Assembly (NCBI GenBank): GCA_029553165.1
Contig: JAKPCT010000185.1
Location: forward strand, 1 to 64,000
Origin: Bacillota bacterium
Lineage (GTDB): Bacteria > Bacillota > UBA4882 > UBA8346
DNA length: 64,000 nt
Reading direction: 5' to 3'
Below are positions 17,219-25,948 of the stretch, piece by piece. Both the position numbers and the translations under genes were made by a program. Position 1 is the stretch's first letter, and each line of letters opens with the position of its first letter. The notes below the pieces were generated by a model. That model saw only the letters and a program-made list of their open reading frames with translations. It was not told the origin of the DNA and did not search any database.

Positions 17219-18065
17219 TCAAGCAGAACGTCTTAGAGAAATTGTAAAAAGAAATAAAACAACCAACTCCTCGCGGGTTATTGCAATTACCAGTGGGAAA
17301 GGCGGAGTTGGAAAAACAAATTTAGCAGTAAACTTAAGTCTGGCTCTGATCAAATTAGGTTCAAGAGTGCTTTTGGTAGATGCCGACTTAGGACTGGCTA
17401 ATGTTGATGTGATGTTAGGATTGGTACCTCGCTATAATTTGGGCCAGGTAATAACCGGTCAATGCAACATCAATGAGATTATTACTGTTGGGCCTTTAGG
17501 TTTACGGATTATTGCGAGTGGTTCAGCTGACTATAAAATGGCTAATTTATCCGATCGAAGCATCGATTTTTGCTTGAAGCAGTTAAATGATATTGAGAAA
17601 GATACCGATATAATGATTGTGGATACCGGAGCCGGAATTTCCCGGAATGTACTTAAATTTGTTTTAGCTGCCGGTGAAGCAATTGTTGTTACAACACCCG
17701 AACCGACAGCGATTACTGATGCTTATGGTGTTATTAAAGTGATTGCTAATTCAAATCCGAAGACTCCGATTTGGTTAGTGGTCAATATGGTTAAAGATGA
17801 AGATGAAGGGCAACAGGTAGTTGAACGCCTGCAAGCCGTCTGCAATAAGTTCTTGGGGATCGAATTGATTAACATCGGTTTTATTCCATTTGATAATCAA
17901 GTTTCAAAAGCAGTTAAAGAACAACAACCGTTTTTGATTGGCAAACCGCGTTCAGTGGCAGCGCAACAAGTGACCCAGGTGGCCAAGAACTTGATGAACC
18001 GTTCTGCCAATAATATCGGGACCCAGACGTTTTTCCAACGTCTCTTTGGAGGGAATTTTAACTAA
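17211..18065 (+). CDS. flhG: MinD-like ATPase FlhG (YlxH), flagellar number regulator
   Basis: 284 aa from ATG 17211, preceded by GAGGAG inside the flhF 3' end. FlhG stimulates FlhF and limits the number of flagella. The deviant Walker A KGGVGKT is at residues 30-36 (ITSGKGGVGKTNLAVNLSLAL), with 'VLLVDADLGLANVDVMLGL' and 'IMIVDTGAGIS' completing the ParA/MinD fold. An N-terminal segment 'QAERLREIVK', the activator helix with the DQAxxLR motif that contacts FlhF, is present. In Bacillus cheB would follow; here cheA does. Confidence 0.94.
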   Translation: MVDQAERLREIVKRNKTTNSSRVIAITSGKGGVGKTNLAVNLSLALIKLGSRVLLVDADLGLANVDVMLGLVPRYNLGQVITGQCNINEIITVGPLGLRIIASGSADYKMANLSDRSIDFCLKQLNDIEKDTDIMIVDTGAGISRNVLKFVLAAGEAIVVTTPEPTAITDAYGVIKVIANSNPKTPIWLVVNMVKDEDEGQQVVERLQAVCNKFLGIELINIGFIPFDNQVSKAVKEQQPFLIGKPRSVAAQQVTQVAKNLMNRSANNIGTQTFFQRLFGGNFN

Positions 18066-18181
18066 TTTAAGCAGAAAAAGCTGAAATATCAAGCAAAAAA
18101 AGATTAAGCTGTTAGATTTTATTAAATGTATGCAGGAATTAGTAATAATAAGTCTAATTTTTAATCATAGGAGGTGCGATG

Positions 18182-20131
18182 ATGGATATATCCCAATACT
18201 TAAATGTGTTTATGGATGAATGTCGAGAACACCTTCAGACATTAAACCAAGTATTATTGGAACTAGAACATAATCCGGATAATTCATCCTTACTTGACCA
18301 AATATTTAGGGCAGCGCATACCTTAAAAGGCGCTTCTGCAACAATGGGTTTTAACAAGATGGCCAACCTGACCCATGCAATGGAAGATGTTTTAAGCAAA
18401 CTCCGTTCTAAGGAAGTAAATGTTACCCCGGAAATTGTTAATATTTTATTTGAAGCGGTTGATCTGCTGGAATCCTTGGCCAACAGCATTGCCAGTGGCA
18501 AAGAAGAAGATATCGAAATTAACGGTATTGTTCAGTCATTAAGAGCATTAACCGTTATGCAGCCTACTCCTATTTCCGCGCAACCGGAGCGAAGGACTAA
18601 TCTGCAGTTACGTTATACTGAAATAGAAAAGGAGCCAATCGTACAAGCTCTAAAAGAGGGGACCAAACTGTATCATATTGAGGTAACCCTTTCTGAGAAC
18701 TGTCTGTTAAAAGGTGTCCGTGTCTTTATGGTTTTACGGGAGATCGAAAAGTTTGGTATTATTGTAAAAAGTGCACCTACTTTGAAAGATTTAGAAGATG
18801 AGAAATTTGATTTTCGGTTTGTCTTGGGTGTGCTTTCGTCAAGTGCCGTTGAGGAAATTGTTAATCCAATCTCCAATATTGTTGAAGTAGAGAAGGTAGT
18901 TTGTGAAGAGATTGAATTGAATAATATTCCAATCGAGAAGCGAATTCAGACTGTAGAGAGTGAAGATCGGTCGAAGATCAGCAGTGTTCAAACAGTCCGG
19001 GTGGATATTAAAAAGTTAGATGTTCTAATGAACTTGGTTGCAGAGTTGGTTATCAGCCGTTCGCGGTTGGAATCAATCAGTGCTGCCATTCAAAATAAAC
19101 AGCTTGATGAAGTGTTGGAACAAGTAGGAAGATTGACCTTAGAACTGCGGGATAATGTTTTTAAAGCCAGAATGGTGCCCGTCGAGACGGTTTTTTCAAG
19201 ATTTCCCCGCTTGATTCGTGATTTATCGCGCGAATTGAAGAAAGAAATCGATCTGGAAATCTATGGCGGAGAGACTGAACTGGACCGTACGGTTATTGAT
19301 GAAATTGGCGATCCTTTGGTGCATATCATCAGAAATGCAGCCGATCATGGTATTGAGTCAGCCGAAGAACGCCTTCAAAAAAATAAACCTGAGAAAGGTA
19401 AAATAATCTTAAAAGCCTATCAGGAAGGTAATGGAGTAGTAATTAAAATTATTGATGATGGTCGTGGCTTTGATATTGAACGAGTAAAGGAGAAGGCAGT
19501 AAGTCAAGGTTTGGTTTCAAGAGAAGCTTTAGCATTGATGAAAGATGAAGAGATTTTGGAATTTACTTTCCTGCCTGGTTTTTCAACTGCCAAACAAATT
19601 ACCGAAGTATCCGGCCGCGGTGTTGGGATGGATGTTGTCAAAACCAAAGTAAACGCACTGGGTGGTTTTATTAAAATTAACTCCAAGTTTGGCGAAGGCA
19701 CGACGATCGAAATCAGATTGCCGTTAACGTTAGCAATTATCCAAACTTTAATGGTGCAATTGGGAAATGAAGTTTATGCGATACCTTCTGGATATATTGA
19801 TCAGATTATCAGTATCAATAAGAAGGATATCAAACAGGTGCGCCAACAAGATGTATTTACGCTTCGTGGTGAAATAGTGCCTTTGATCCGGCTCCAACAT
19901 GTCCTTGATACTCCAGGCGCTCTCAATGAGAGTTTTGAGGAACTTGATGTTGTTGTCTTAAAAACTGGTGACCGGTTAGTAGGTTGCGTAGTTGACGGTT
20001 TAATGAAACAACAGGATGTCGTAATTAAGTCCTTAGGAGATTATCTGGGAACAGTAAAGGGGATTGCCGGAGCTACGATCTTAGGTAATGGAAAGGTCGC
20101 ATTGATCATTGACATTCGGGCAGTAGCTTAA
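18182..20131 (+). CDS. cheA: chemotaxis histidine kinase CheA
   Basis: 649 aa from the second of two adjacent ATGs (18182), which has better spacing to AGGAGGTG and gives the standard MDISQYLNVFMDE start. CheA phosphorylates CheY. Domains are Hpt (P1) with phospho-acceptor H46 in RAAHTLKGASATMG; a P2-like CheY-docking region (about 150-240); a dimerisation domain starting 'VRVDIKKLDVLMNLVAELVI'; an HATPase domain with 'DPLVHIIRNAADHGIE', 'DDGRGFD' and 'GRGVGMDVV'; and a C-terminal CheW-like domain (about 515-645). A 113-bp gap separates it from flhG. Confidence 0.96.
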   Translation: MDISQYLNVFMDECREHLQTLNQVLLELEHNPDNSSLLDQIFRAAHTLKGASATMGFNKMANLTHAMEDVLSKLRSKEVNVTPEIVNILFEAVDLLESLANSIASGKEEDIEINGIVQSLRALTVMQPTPISAQPERRTNLQLRYTEIEKEPIVQALKEGTKLYHIEVTLSENCLLKGVRVFMVLREIEKFGIIVKSAPTLKDLEDEKFDFRFVLGVLSSSAVEEIVNPISNIVEVEKVVCEEIELNNIPIEKRIQTVESEDRSKISSVQTVRVDIKKLDVLMNLVAELVISRSRLESISAAIQNKQLDEVLEQVGRLTLELRDNVFKARMVPVETVFSRFPRLIRDLSRELKKEIDLEIYGGETELDRTVIDEIGDPLVHIIRNAADHGIESAEERLQKNKPEKGKIILKAYQEGNGVVIKIIDDGRGFDIERVKEKAVSQGLVSREALALMKDEEILEFTFLPGFSTAKQITEVSGRGVGMDVVKTKVNALGGFIKINSKFGEGTTIEIRLPLTLAIIQTLMVQLGNEVYAIPSGYIDQIISINKKDIKQVRQQDVFTLRGEIVPLIRLQHVLDTPGALNESFEELDVVVLKTGDRLVGCVVDGLMKQQDVVIKSLGDYLGTVKGIAGATILGNGKVALIIDIRAVA

Positions 20132-20226
20132 ATTGTGGTTTAGAACAATACTTAAGTTGAATTTGGGCAATTTTATTAAAATAGGATACCTTTATGGATT
20201 CTGGTAAGAAGGAGGTAGTCAGTTAG

Positions 20227-20715
20227 ATGGGTGACAATAATAAAAAGGTTGAAGATTCAAAACAGTTGTTAATTTTTAAACTTGGTGAAGAGGAGTTTGG
20301 AGTAGATATTCTCCAAGTGAAGATCATTGAAAAACTGGATCAGGAGATTACCAGGGTACCGAAAGCGCCGGTATTTGTTGAGGGAGTAATCAATCTCCGC
20401 GGTGATATCATTCCCATTGTTGATCTCCGGAAACGGTTTGGCCTTACAACACGACCGTTGGGTTATGATACCAGGGTTATCATTGTAGAGATTAATAACA
20501 GTCAGGTTGGGATGATGGTTGATTCTGTTTCTGAAGTTTTACGGATCGATGCTGCTGATGTTGAAGAAGCACCGAAGATCACTAAAGGTGTCGATGCTGT
20601 GTATATCAATGGCGTTGCCAAGACGAATGACCGTCTGATCATCATTTTGAATTTAGACCGGGCATTATCAGCTGAGGAAGCTAAAGAATTAAAAGAGATG
20701 AATATGAATGCTTAA
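20227..20715 (+). CDS. cheW: chemotaxis coupling protein CheW
   Basis: 162 aa. CheW links chemoreceptors to CheA. A single CheW domain is seen, with 'QLLIFKLGEEEFGVDILQVKIIEKLDQEITRVPKAP', 'VEGVINLRGDIIPIVDLRKRFG' and 'VGMMVDSVSEVLRI'. The ribosome binding site GAAGGAGGTAG lies before ATG 20227. A 95-bp gap follows cheA. The length is near the family norm. Confidence 0.95.
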   Translation: MGDNNKKVEDSKQLLIFKLGEEEFGVDILQVKIIEKLDQEITRVPKAPVFVEGVINLRGDIIPIVDLRKRFGLTTRPLGYDTRVIIVEINNSQVGMMVDSVSEVLRIDAADVEEAPKITKGVDAVYINGVAKTNDRLIIILNLDRALSAEEAKELKEMNMNA

Positions 20716-20744
20716 TACTTAAAATTAGTTACCAGGGGGCCAAA

Positions 20745-21356
20745 ATGAAGATTGAAGACCTTAATTCGACTCAATTGGATGTTTTAAAAGAGATTGGAAA
20801 TATTGGTTCTGGGCATGCTGCTACAGCATTATCTCAATTATTACTGGATAAAATTGAGATGACTGTTCCCAATGTTAAAATCTTACCTTTGGAGGAAGTC
20901 AGTAATTATCTCGGTGGCGCAGAAGAACTTGTAGTAGGAATTTATATGAAGGTCTTCGGTGATGCTCCTGGTAAATTAATGTATATCTTTAAAAACGGTG
21001 ATGCTCAAAAATTAGTCAATATGGTGGCTGACAGTAATTTACTCGAAATGGAGCATTATCAAGATTACGAACAATCAGTATTAGAAGAGATCAGTAATAT
21101 CATGACCGGAGCTTATTTGAATGCTCTTACCAAATTAACTAATCTGACAATGCTTTCTTCGGTTCCTGCCTATTCATGTGATATGGCCGGAGCGATCATT
21201 AATTCCGCACTACTAGACTTAGGAATGCTGGGAGAATATGCTTTGTTAATTGAAACTCGGTTTAGTACCACTACCCAGCAATTAGATGGGGATTTCTTCT
21301 TGATTCCGGACCCTGGGGCTTTAGAGGTAATTTTAGAGGCTCTTGGAGTTGAGTGA
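20745..21356 (+). CDS. cheC: CheY-P phosphatase CheC
   Basis: 203 aa. CheC dephosphorylates CheY-P and interacts with CheD in Bacillus-type adaptation. Both active-site repeats are visible: 'LKEIGNIGSGHAATALSQLL' (E16, N19) and 'LEEISNIMTGAYLNALTKL' near residue 115. No FliN domain is present, in contrast to FliY. CAGGGGGCCAAA precedes ATG 20745. cheD begins at the stop codon. Confidence 0.94.
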   Translation: MKIEDLNSTQLDVLKEIGNIGSGHAATALSQLLLDKIEMTVPNVKILPLEEVSNYLGGAEELVVGIYMKVFGDAPGKLMYIFKNGDAQKLVNMVADSNLLEMEHYQDYEQSVLEEISNIMTGAYLNALTKLTNLTMLSSVPAYSCDMAGAIINSALLDLGMLGEYALLIETRFSTTTQQLDGDFFLIPDPGALEVILEALGVE

Positions 21357-21844
21357 TGTTTATTAACGCAATTCAAATTGGTATGGCAGATTATAAAGTT
21401 GCTAAGACCCCTGAGAAATTGGCGACAATAGGTTTAGGATCCTGTGTTGCAATCTGTGTTTATGATTTTGAAAATAAAACAGGTGGTTTAGCTCATGTGA
21501 TGTTGCCTGACAGTACCATTGCCAAAGAGGTAAAAAATCCGGCAAAATTTGCTGATACTGCTGTTCCAATGTTGCTTGATGAGATGGGGAAATTGGGTAG
21601 TTTGCGCAGAAATATTCATATAAAAATTGCTGGCGGCGCTCATATGTTTTCATTTAAAACCCGCGAGAATGTTTTGAATATAGGGGCAAGAAATGTAGAA
21701 ATAATTGAAAGGATCTGTAAACAAGAAGGTATTAATATTATAGCTAAAGATGTTGGTGGAAATTGTGGTCGTAGTGTTTTGTTTGATTTAGCAACCGGGA
21801 TTGTCTATGTTAAGACAATCAACCAAGGAGTGGCTGAGATTTAA
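21356..21844 (+). CDS. cheD: chemoreceptor glutamine deamidase CheD
   Basis: 162 aa from ATG 21356, which shares bases with the cheC stop (TGATG). CheD deamidates glutamines in methyl-accepting chemotaxis proteins and is recruited by CheC. The catalytic residues are present: C30 in 'TIGLGSCVAICVYD' and H47 in 'GGLAHVMLPD'. 'IKIAGGAHMF' and 'NIGARNVEI' are family motifs. The CheC-CheD pair here and the absence of cheB/cheR nearby are noted separately. Confidence 0.95.
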   Translation: MFINAIQIGMADYKVAKTPEKLATIGLGSCVAICVYDFENKTGGLAHVMLPDSTIAKEVKNPAKFADTAVPMLLDEMGKLGSLRRNIHIKIAGGAHMFSFKTRENVLNIGARNVEIIERICKQEGINIIAKDVGGNCGRSVLFDLATGIVYVKTINQGVAEI

Positions 21845-21958
21845 TAACTTATTGATCATTAATTTTGATTTAAAAAGTTTCTGTTCCTATATAACAACAT
21901 ATGAGTTCAAGGATGAATTATTTTGACCAATGGAGGGTAATAAACTAGGAGGTTAGCC

Positions 21959-22753
21959 ATGTCAGTCGGCAAAACTATTCAAACAGAAGATGTGTTATGG
22001 CAAAATTATTTAGCTACGAAGTCTCCGGCCGCAAGAGAAGCTATAATACTTCGTTATGCTCCATTGGTAAAGTATGTTGCAGGTCGTCTCGCAATCGGTT
22101 TTCCTGCTAATGTTGAATTTGATGACTTGGTCAGTCATGGAGTATTTGGTTTAATGGATGCGATTGAAAAATTCGATCCAACCCGGAATATCAAATTTGA
22201 AACATATGCAATTGCCAGGATTCGGGGAGCGATTTTAGACGGGTTGCGAAGCAATGATTGGGTTCCCCGTTCGGTCCGGCAAAAAGCACGTGAGTTGGAA
22301 CGGACCTGTGCCGATTTGGAGAATAAATTAGGACGTTCAGCGACTGATCAGGAGATCAGTGAGGCGCTTGATGTCAGTTTGCATGAGTTTTATCAACTGC
22401 TGTCAGAAGTAAGTTGTACAACCTTAAGCTCTTTAGATGAATTATGGACAATTAATTCCAACGAAGAAGACTCAGTAAGGGTTTTAGACTTGATCCGCAA
22501 TGATGATAGTAAAGATCCATTATTACATGTTGAATTAGAGGAGATCAGGACTACTTTAGGGAATGCAATTGACTGTTTGCCGGAACGGGAACGAATGGTA
22601 GTAGTGCTTTATTATTATGAAGGATTGACTTTGAAAGAAATTGGTGAAATCATGGAGATCTCCGAATCACGTGTATCGCAGATACATACCAAAGCAATCT
22701 TTAGATTACGGGGACGTTTAAACAGATGGCATAAATCAACAACGGAGGTATAG
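21959..22753 (+). CDS. sigD: flagellar/motility sigma factor SigD (FliA, sigma-28)
   Basis: 264 aa. It directs RNA polymerase to late flagellar, chemoreceptor and filament genes. Region 2 is at about residues 25-95 ('EAIILRYAPLVKYVAGRLA', 'FDDLVSHGVFGLMDAIEKFDPTRNIKFETYAIARIRGAILDGLR'), 'WVPRSVRQKARELE' follows and region 4 is at about 200-255 ('LPERERMVVVLYYYEGLTLKEIGEIMEISESRVSQIHTKA'). AGGAGGTTAGCC precedes the ATG. A 114-bp gap after cheD could hold its own promoter, but I see no convincing one. The anti-sigma factor FlgM is not in the window. Confidence 0.96.
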   Translation: MSVGKTIQTEDVLWQNYLATKSPAAREAIILRYAPLVKYVAGRLAIGFPANVEFDDLVSHGVFGLMDAIEKFDPTRNIKFETYAIARIRGAILDGLRSNDWVPRSVRQKARELERTCADLENKLGRSATDQEISEALDVSLHEFYQLLSEVSCTTLSSLDELWTINSNEEDSVRVLDLIRNDDSKDPLLHVELEEIRTTLGNAIDCLPERERMVVVLYYYEGLTLKEIGEIMEISESRVSQIHTKAIFRLRGRLNRWHKSTTEV

Positions 22754-22754
22754 T

Positions 22755-24164
22755 ATGCCTGAACAAGGTTCCAATGAACTTCTTATTAAAGATGGCAAGG
22801 TGCGGGTGCAAATTTCTGCAGATCGAATGGAGGCTTATTTGGTGCTTGAGCCTCCTGTAGGTGATGGGAAATGGCCAACCAAAGAAGACGCATTATTGGT
22901 GCTGCAGTCCGAGAATGTTGTCTTTGGAATTATTGATGGCGCTGTTGAAGAAGCTATTCGGACCCGTAGTACCGAACCTTATTTGATAGCGAAGGGTAAA
23001 GCTCCAATACCGGGAAAAGATGCGGAACTAAAGTTTTTATTTGGTTCGGGTGACGCTGATACTCCGTTTCAGGAGGATCAGTTTGGAAGGGTTGACTACC
23101 GTAACATCAATACCGTTGAGAATGTGAGGACCGGACAAGTCTTGCTGGAAAAGATCCCGGCTACTGCGGGTGAACCCGGATACAATGTTCATGGCCGTCA
23201 GTTAGCTCCGGTCCGGGGTAAAGATAAAATTATTCAATTAGGAAATAATGTTACTTGGGATGAACAGAATCTTAAAGTGATTTCCAAAATTGATGGAGAG
23301 CCATCATTCTCGTTAAACAAGTTAAATGTTTATCCGATTCATGAAGTTAATGGCGATGTAAATTTTAAATCAGGGAATATTTCGTTTTTAGGCAGCGTAA
23401 TTGTCCGTGGTAATGTTGACAGTGGTTTTAAAGTTGAAGCTGATGGTGATATTACTATTCATGGAACGGTTGAAGCTGCCGATATTAAAGCTGGAGGGAA
23501 CATAACCATCTATGGCGGTGTTTCCGGGCTGGATAAATCGGAAATCTATTGCGGCGGAAATCTCACCGCTAAATATATTGAACATGCTACGCTCACCTGT
23601 GGCGGTAGTGTTGTGGTTAAAGAAGCAATCATGCATTGTCAGGTTAACGCGGATCAAAAGATCATTGTTGATCTGGGAAAAGGGTTGATCGTTGGCGGAG
23701 TGCTTCGTGCCGGTGATGAAATTGCAGCGAAAGTAATCGGTTCTAAATTTGGGACAGTAACCGAACTGGAAGTAGGAGTCAAACCCAAAACAAAGATTGA
23801 GTATCAAGAGTTGGAAACCAAGATTCATAATTTAAAGCTTGATTCGGATAAGGTTGAAAAAGCCTTATCGATGTTGGAACGTCTCCCTTATCTGCCACCA
23901 GATAAACAGGAGATGAAACAAACCCTCGTCAAAACATCATATGTTCTTAAAGGACAGATAGCGGAGGCGGAGGCGCGACGTAAAGCGATATTGGAAGATA
24001 TGGTCGTGCTTTCAAAAGAAAAGGCCCGGGTTAAAGTGAAAGATACAATTTTTCCCGGTGTCCGAATCAGTATTGGCAAGGCAACTTCAATAATCAAAGA
24101 TGAGATGAAGTTTTTGATATTGCAATACAGTGATGGGGAAATTCAAATCCAACCCTATAAATGA
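22755..24164 (+). CDS. FapA/DUF342 family protein
   Basis: 469 aa, starting two bases after the sigD stop. DUF342/FapA proteins have an N-terminal folded domain, a central right-handed beta-helix of short repeats and a coiled-coil tail. Here 'VNGDVNFKSGNISFLGSVIVRGNVDSGFKVEADGDITIHG' to about residue 330 is the beta-helix with Gly/Asn-turn repeats. About residues 335-420 form a charged coiled coil with a Cys-free tail. Homologues are common next to sigD in Bacillota flagellar loci, but their role is unclear; a polarity or surface-attachment scaffold is a guess. Family assignment is firm, function is not. Confidence 0.85.
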   Translation: MPEQGSNELLIKDGKVRVQISADRMEAYLVLEPPVGDGKWPTKEDALLVLQSENVVFGIIDGAVEEAIRTRSTEPYLIAKGKAPIPGKDAELKFLFGSGDADTPFQEDQFGRVDYRNINTVENVRTGQVLLEKIPATAGEPGYNVHGRQLAPVRGKDKIIQLGNNVTWDEQNLKVISKIDGEPSFSLNKLNVYPIHEVNGDVNFKSGNISFLGSVIVRGNVDSGFKVEADGDITIHGTVEAADIKAGGNITIYGGVSGLDKSEIYCGGNLTAKYIEHATLTCGGSVVVKEAIMHCQVNADQKIIVDLGKGLIVGGVLRAGDEIAAKVIGSKFGTVTELEVGVKPKTKIEYQELETKIHNLKLDSDKVEKALSMLERLPYLPPDKQEMKQTLVKTSYVLKGQIAEAEARRKAILEDMVVLSKEKARVKVKDTIFPGVRISIGKATSIIKDEMKFLILQYSDGEIQIQPYK

Positions 24165-24181
24165 TAGGGAGGAGGATTCAA

Positions 24182-24520
24182 ATGTTAAAGCCAATCGATC
24201 TTCAATCAATGCTTCCCCATTCTTTAAATGTGCAGCGAATTCAGGAATTGCAGAATAATCGGACAGTGGTTGAACAGCAACAATTCTCAAAGGAACTGTT
24301 GCAGCAGGTTCAAACACGCCAAAATCAGGTGCCAAAGAATGAAGCAACCATCCGAAACAATCAAATTCGCAATAATGAATCTAATGAAGGACGTAAACGG
24401 CAGTTGAAATACCGGCGCACTCTTCAAAAGAACGAGGATAGTAAAGAAAAAGCGGAAGAAACAACTAAACCGAAAAAGCTTGATGAACAACGGGGTAATC
24501 ATATAGATGTTAAGGTCTGA
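24182..24520 (+). CDS. small basic flagellar-operon protein of unknown function
   Basis: 112 aa from ATG 24182, with a strong GGGAGGAGG upstream. I do not recognise a family. The N-terminus MLKPIDLQSMLPHSLNVQRIQ is followed by an Asn/Gln-rich stretch and then by a highly basic part rich in Lys, Arg and Glu ('GRKRQLKYRRTLQKNEDSKEK'). No membrane segment or cysteine motif is present. It is probably mostly disordered or coiled. Its place between the DUF342 gene and the SwrB-like gene, with tight spacing on both sides, suggests a flagella-linked role. Confidence 0.65.
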   Translation: MLKPIDLQSMLPHSLNVQRIQELQNNRTVVEQQQFSKELLQQVQTRQNQVPKNEATIRNNQIRNNESNEGRKRQLKYRRTLQKNEDSKEKAEETTKPKKLDEQRGNHIDVKV

Positions 24521-24525
24521 GCTAA

Positions 24526-25017
24526 ATGGAGGCGAATTTAGTGGGGAAAGGTAGTTTTTTACTCCTAATGGTACTGAATTTTGCCTTTATTTTATTGTTG
24601 TTTTATTTAATGCGACGTAATCTGGAGAAAAGACTGAGTAAAATCCGGACCGAGATTGAAGAACTTGAAGATCTGGCAGTGGCAATCATCGAAGAATTAC
24701 AAGAAAATATTGGAATTGAAAACAACAGTTCAAAACCTGAGAAATCATTGCCGGTTAAGAATCAAAGTTTTGAATCCAATCAACAAAACATAGAGACAAA
24801 AATTGATTTACATTCTGAAACAACTGTTTTGATACCTGAAACGACAGATACCAATCTTACCGAATCAGCAACCGAAAAGCCGGAATTTAGAGAACCAAGG
24901 CATCAGCAAATTTTAGAGTTGTCGGAACGAGGATTGGTTGCTGAAGAGATTGCCCGTAGTTTAAATATTGGCCTAGGTGAAGTTAAGTTGGTACTTGGAT
25001 TATATAAAAGGAGTTAA
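24526..25017 (+). CDS. SwrB-like membrane protein (DUF6115-type)
   Basis: 163 aa. One N-terminal membrane helix (about residues 8-28, FLLLMVLNFAFILLLFYLM) is followed by a short coiled coil, a variable linker (about 65-120) and a C-terminal helix-turn-helix-like segment 'QQILELSERGLVAEEIARSLNIGLGEVKLVLGLYKR'. This layout matches SwrB (YlxL), which lies after sigD in Bacillus and promotes flagellar basal-body maturation and swarming. The match is by layout and the C-terminal motif rather than strong identity. ftsQ begins 12 bp after its stop. Confidence 0.7.
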   Translation: MEANLVGKGSFLLLMVLNFAFILLLFYLMRRNLEKRLSKIRTEIEELEDLAVAIIEELQENIGIENNSSKPEKSLPVKNQSFESNQQNIETKIDLHSETTVLIPETTDTNLTESATEKPEFREPRHQQILELSERGLVAEEIARSLNIGLGEVKLVLGLYKRS

Positions 25018-25029
25018 TAATGTGCATCT

Positions 25030-25797
25030 ATGGAAAGTGATCTTGATATTAAGATTGAATCAGCAACGAATGAATTAAATGAAGAAATAAATAATAGCAG
25101 TAGCTTTATCAAATTATTTATAACAATATTTTTGATAATTTTAGTGATCGTAATCTTAAACTCCAGTTTTTTTGATGTTCAAGAAATAATTGTAACTAAT
25201 AATAATACCCTTAGTCAGGAAGAAATAATTATGTTTTCCGGAATCAGACGGGGGCAATCCACATACCGGATCAATAAAGAGCAAATTACCGAACTGCTAA
25301 AAGAAAACCCGCTAATCGGAAACGCTGAAGTCAGTGTTAAATTTCCCAATAAATTAATTATTAATGTAATTGAGCGAACCCCACGATGTTTAATTCCTTA
25401 TCGCGGTAATTATCTGGTAGTAGCAACGGATAAAGTTGTTATTAGAGCAGTGCCAAATCGGGATTCAATTAAACTGCCACTGGTAATTGGTTTAAACCCT
25501 GAAGAACCGCTGCTAGGACTACCAATAACGGGAAATAAGATTGATGAAGTCATTGCAATCTTAAATTTACTTGATAAGAAACTCTATAGTTTGTTGCTCC
25601 AAATTGATATTGAAAATTATTTAATGTATATCAAAAATCAAGCTACAGCCGAAATAATCAAGGTAGAGCTTGGTAATATGCAGGAGATAGGAAGGAAGAT
25701 TACCAATCTTCGTTCGATTCTAGCCCAGATGAATTTGGAAGCAATCCAAACGATCGATATTCGTAAGCCGCATCTGCCGACGATCATCAAACGATGA
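25030..25797 (+). CDS. ftsQ: cell division protein FtsQ (DivIB)
   Basis: 255 aa. It is a single-pass divisome protein that links FtsL/FtsB to the late septal machinery. A charged cytoplasmic N-terminus (residues 1-25) is followed by one membrane helix (about 27-46) and the POTRA domain: 'SSFFDVQEIIVTNNNTLSQEEIIMFSGIRRGQSTYRIN' and 'NPLIGNAEVSVKFPNKLIINVIERTP'. ATG 25030 is the first in-frame start after a stop at 25018. The nearest ribosome binding site, AAGGAG at about 25008, is unusually far (about 16 nt), so initiation may be weak. It follows the flagellar genes without a terminator. Confidence 0.88.
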   Translation: MESDLDIKIESATNELNEEINNSSSFIKLFITIFLIILVIVILNSSFFDVQEIIVTNNNTLSQEEIIMFSGIRRGQSTYRINKEQITELLKENPLIGNAEVSVKFPNKLIINVIERTPRCLIPYRGNYLVVATDKVVIRAVPNRDSIKLPLVIGLNPEEPLLGLPITGNKIDEVIAILNLLDKKLYSLLLQIDIENYLMYIKNQATAEIIKVELGNMQEIGRKITNLRSILAQMNLEAIQTIDIRKPHLPTIIKR

Positions 25798-25917
25798 GAT
25801 GACGGGGTAGTTTTGTAACAAAATATTTTCATTATCATGCAGGTTAAATCAGTCCTTATGCAGAATTATATACACTTTGAGTGCCATATTTTTCTAAAGC
25901 TTTTTAGGACTAGTCAA

Positions 25918-25938
25918 GTAACATGAGGTTACAGGAGG
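25918..25938 (+). promoter_or_regulatory. hairpin abutting the ftsZ ribosome binding site
   Basis: GTAAC (25918-25922) and GTTAC (25928-25932) form a small stem directly before AGGAGGAG of ftsZ. The 151-bp ftsQ-ftsZ gap also holds an AT-rich stretch near 25865-25875 that could be a -10 region, but no convincing -35 is seen. Confidence 0.3.
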
Positions 25939-25948
25939 AGCGCATTAT

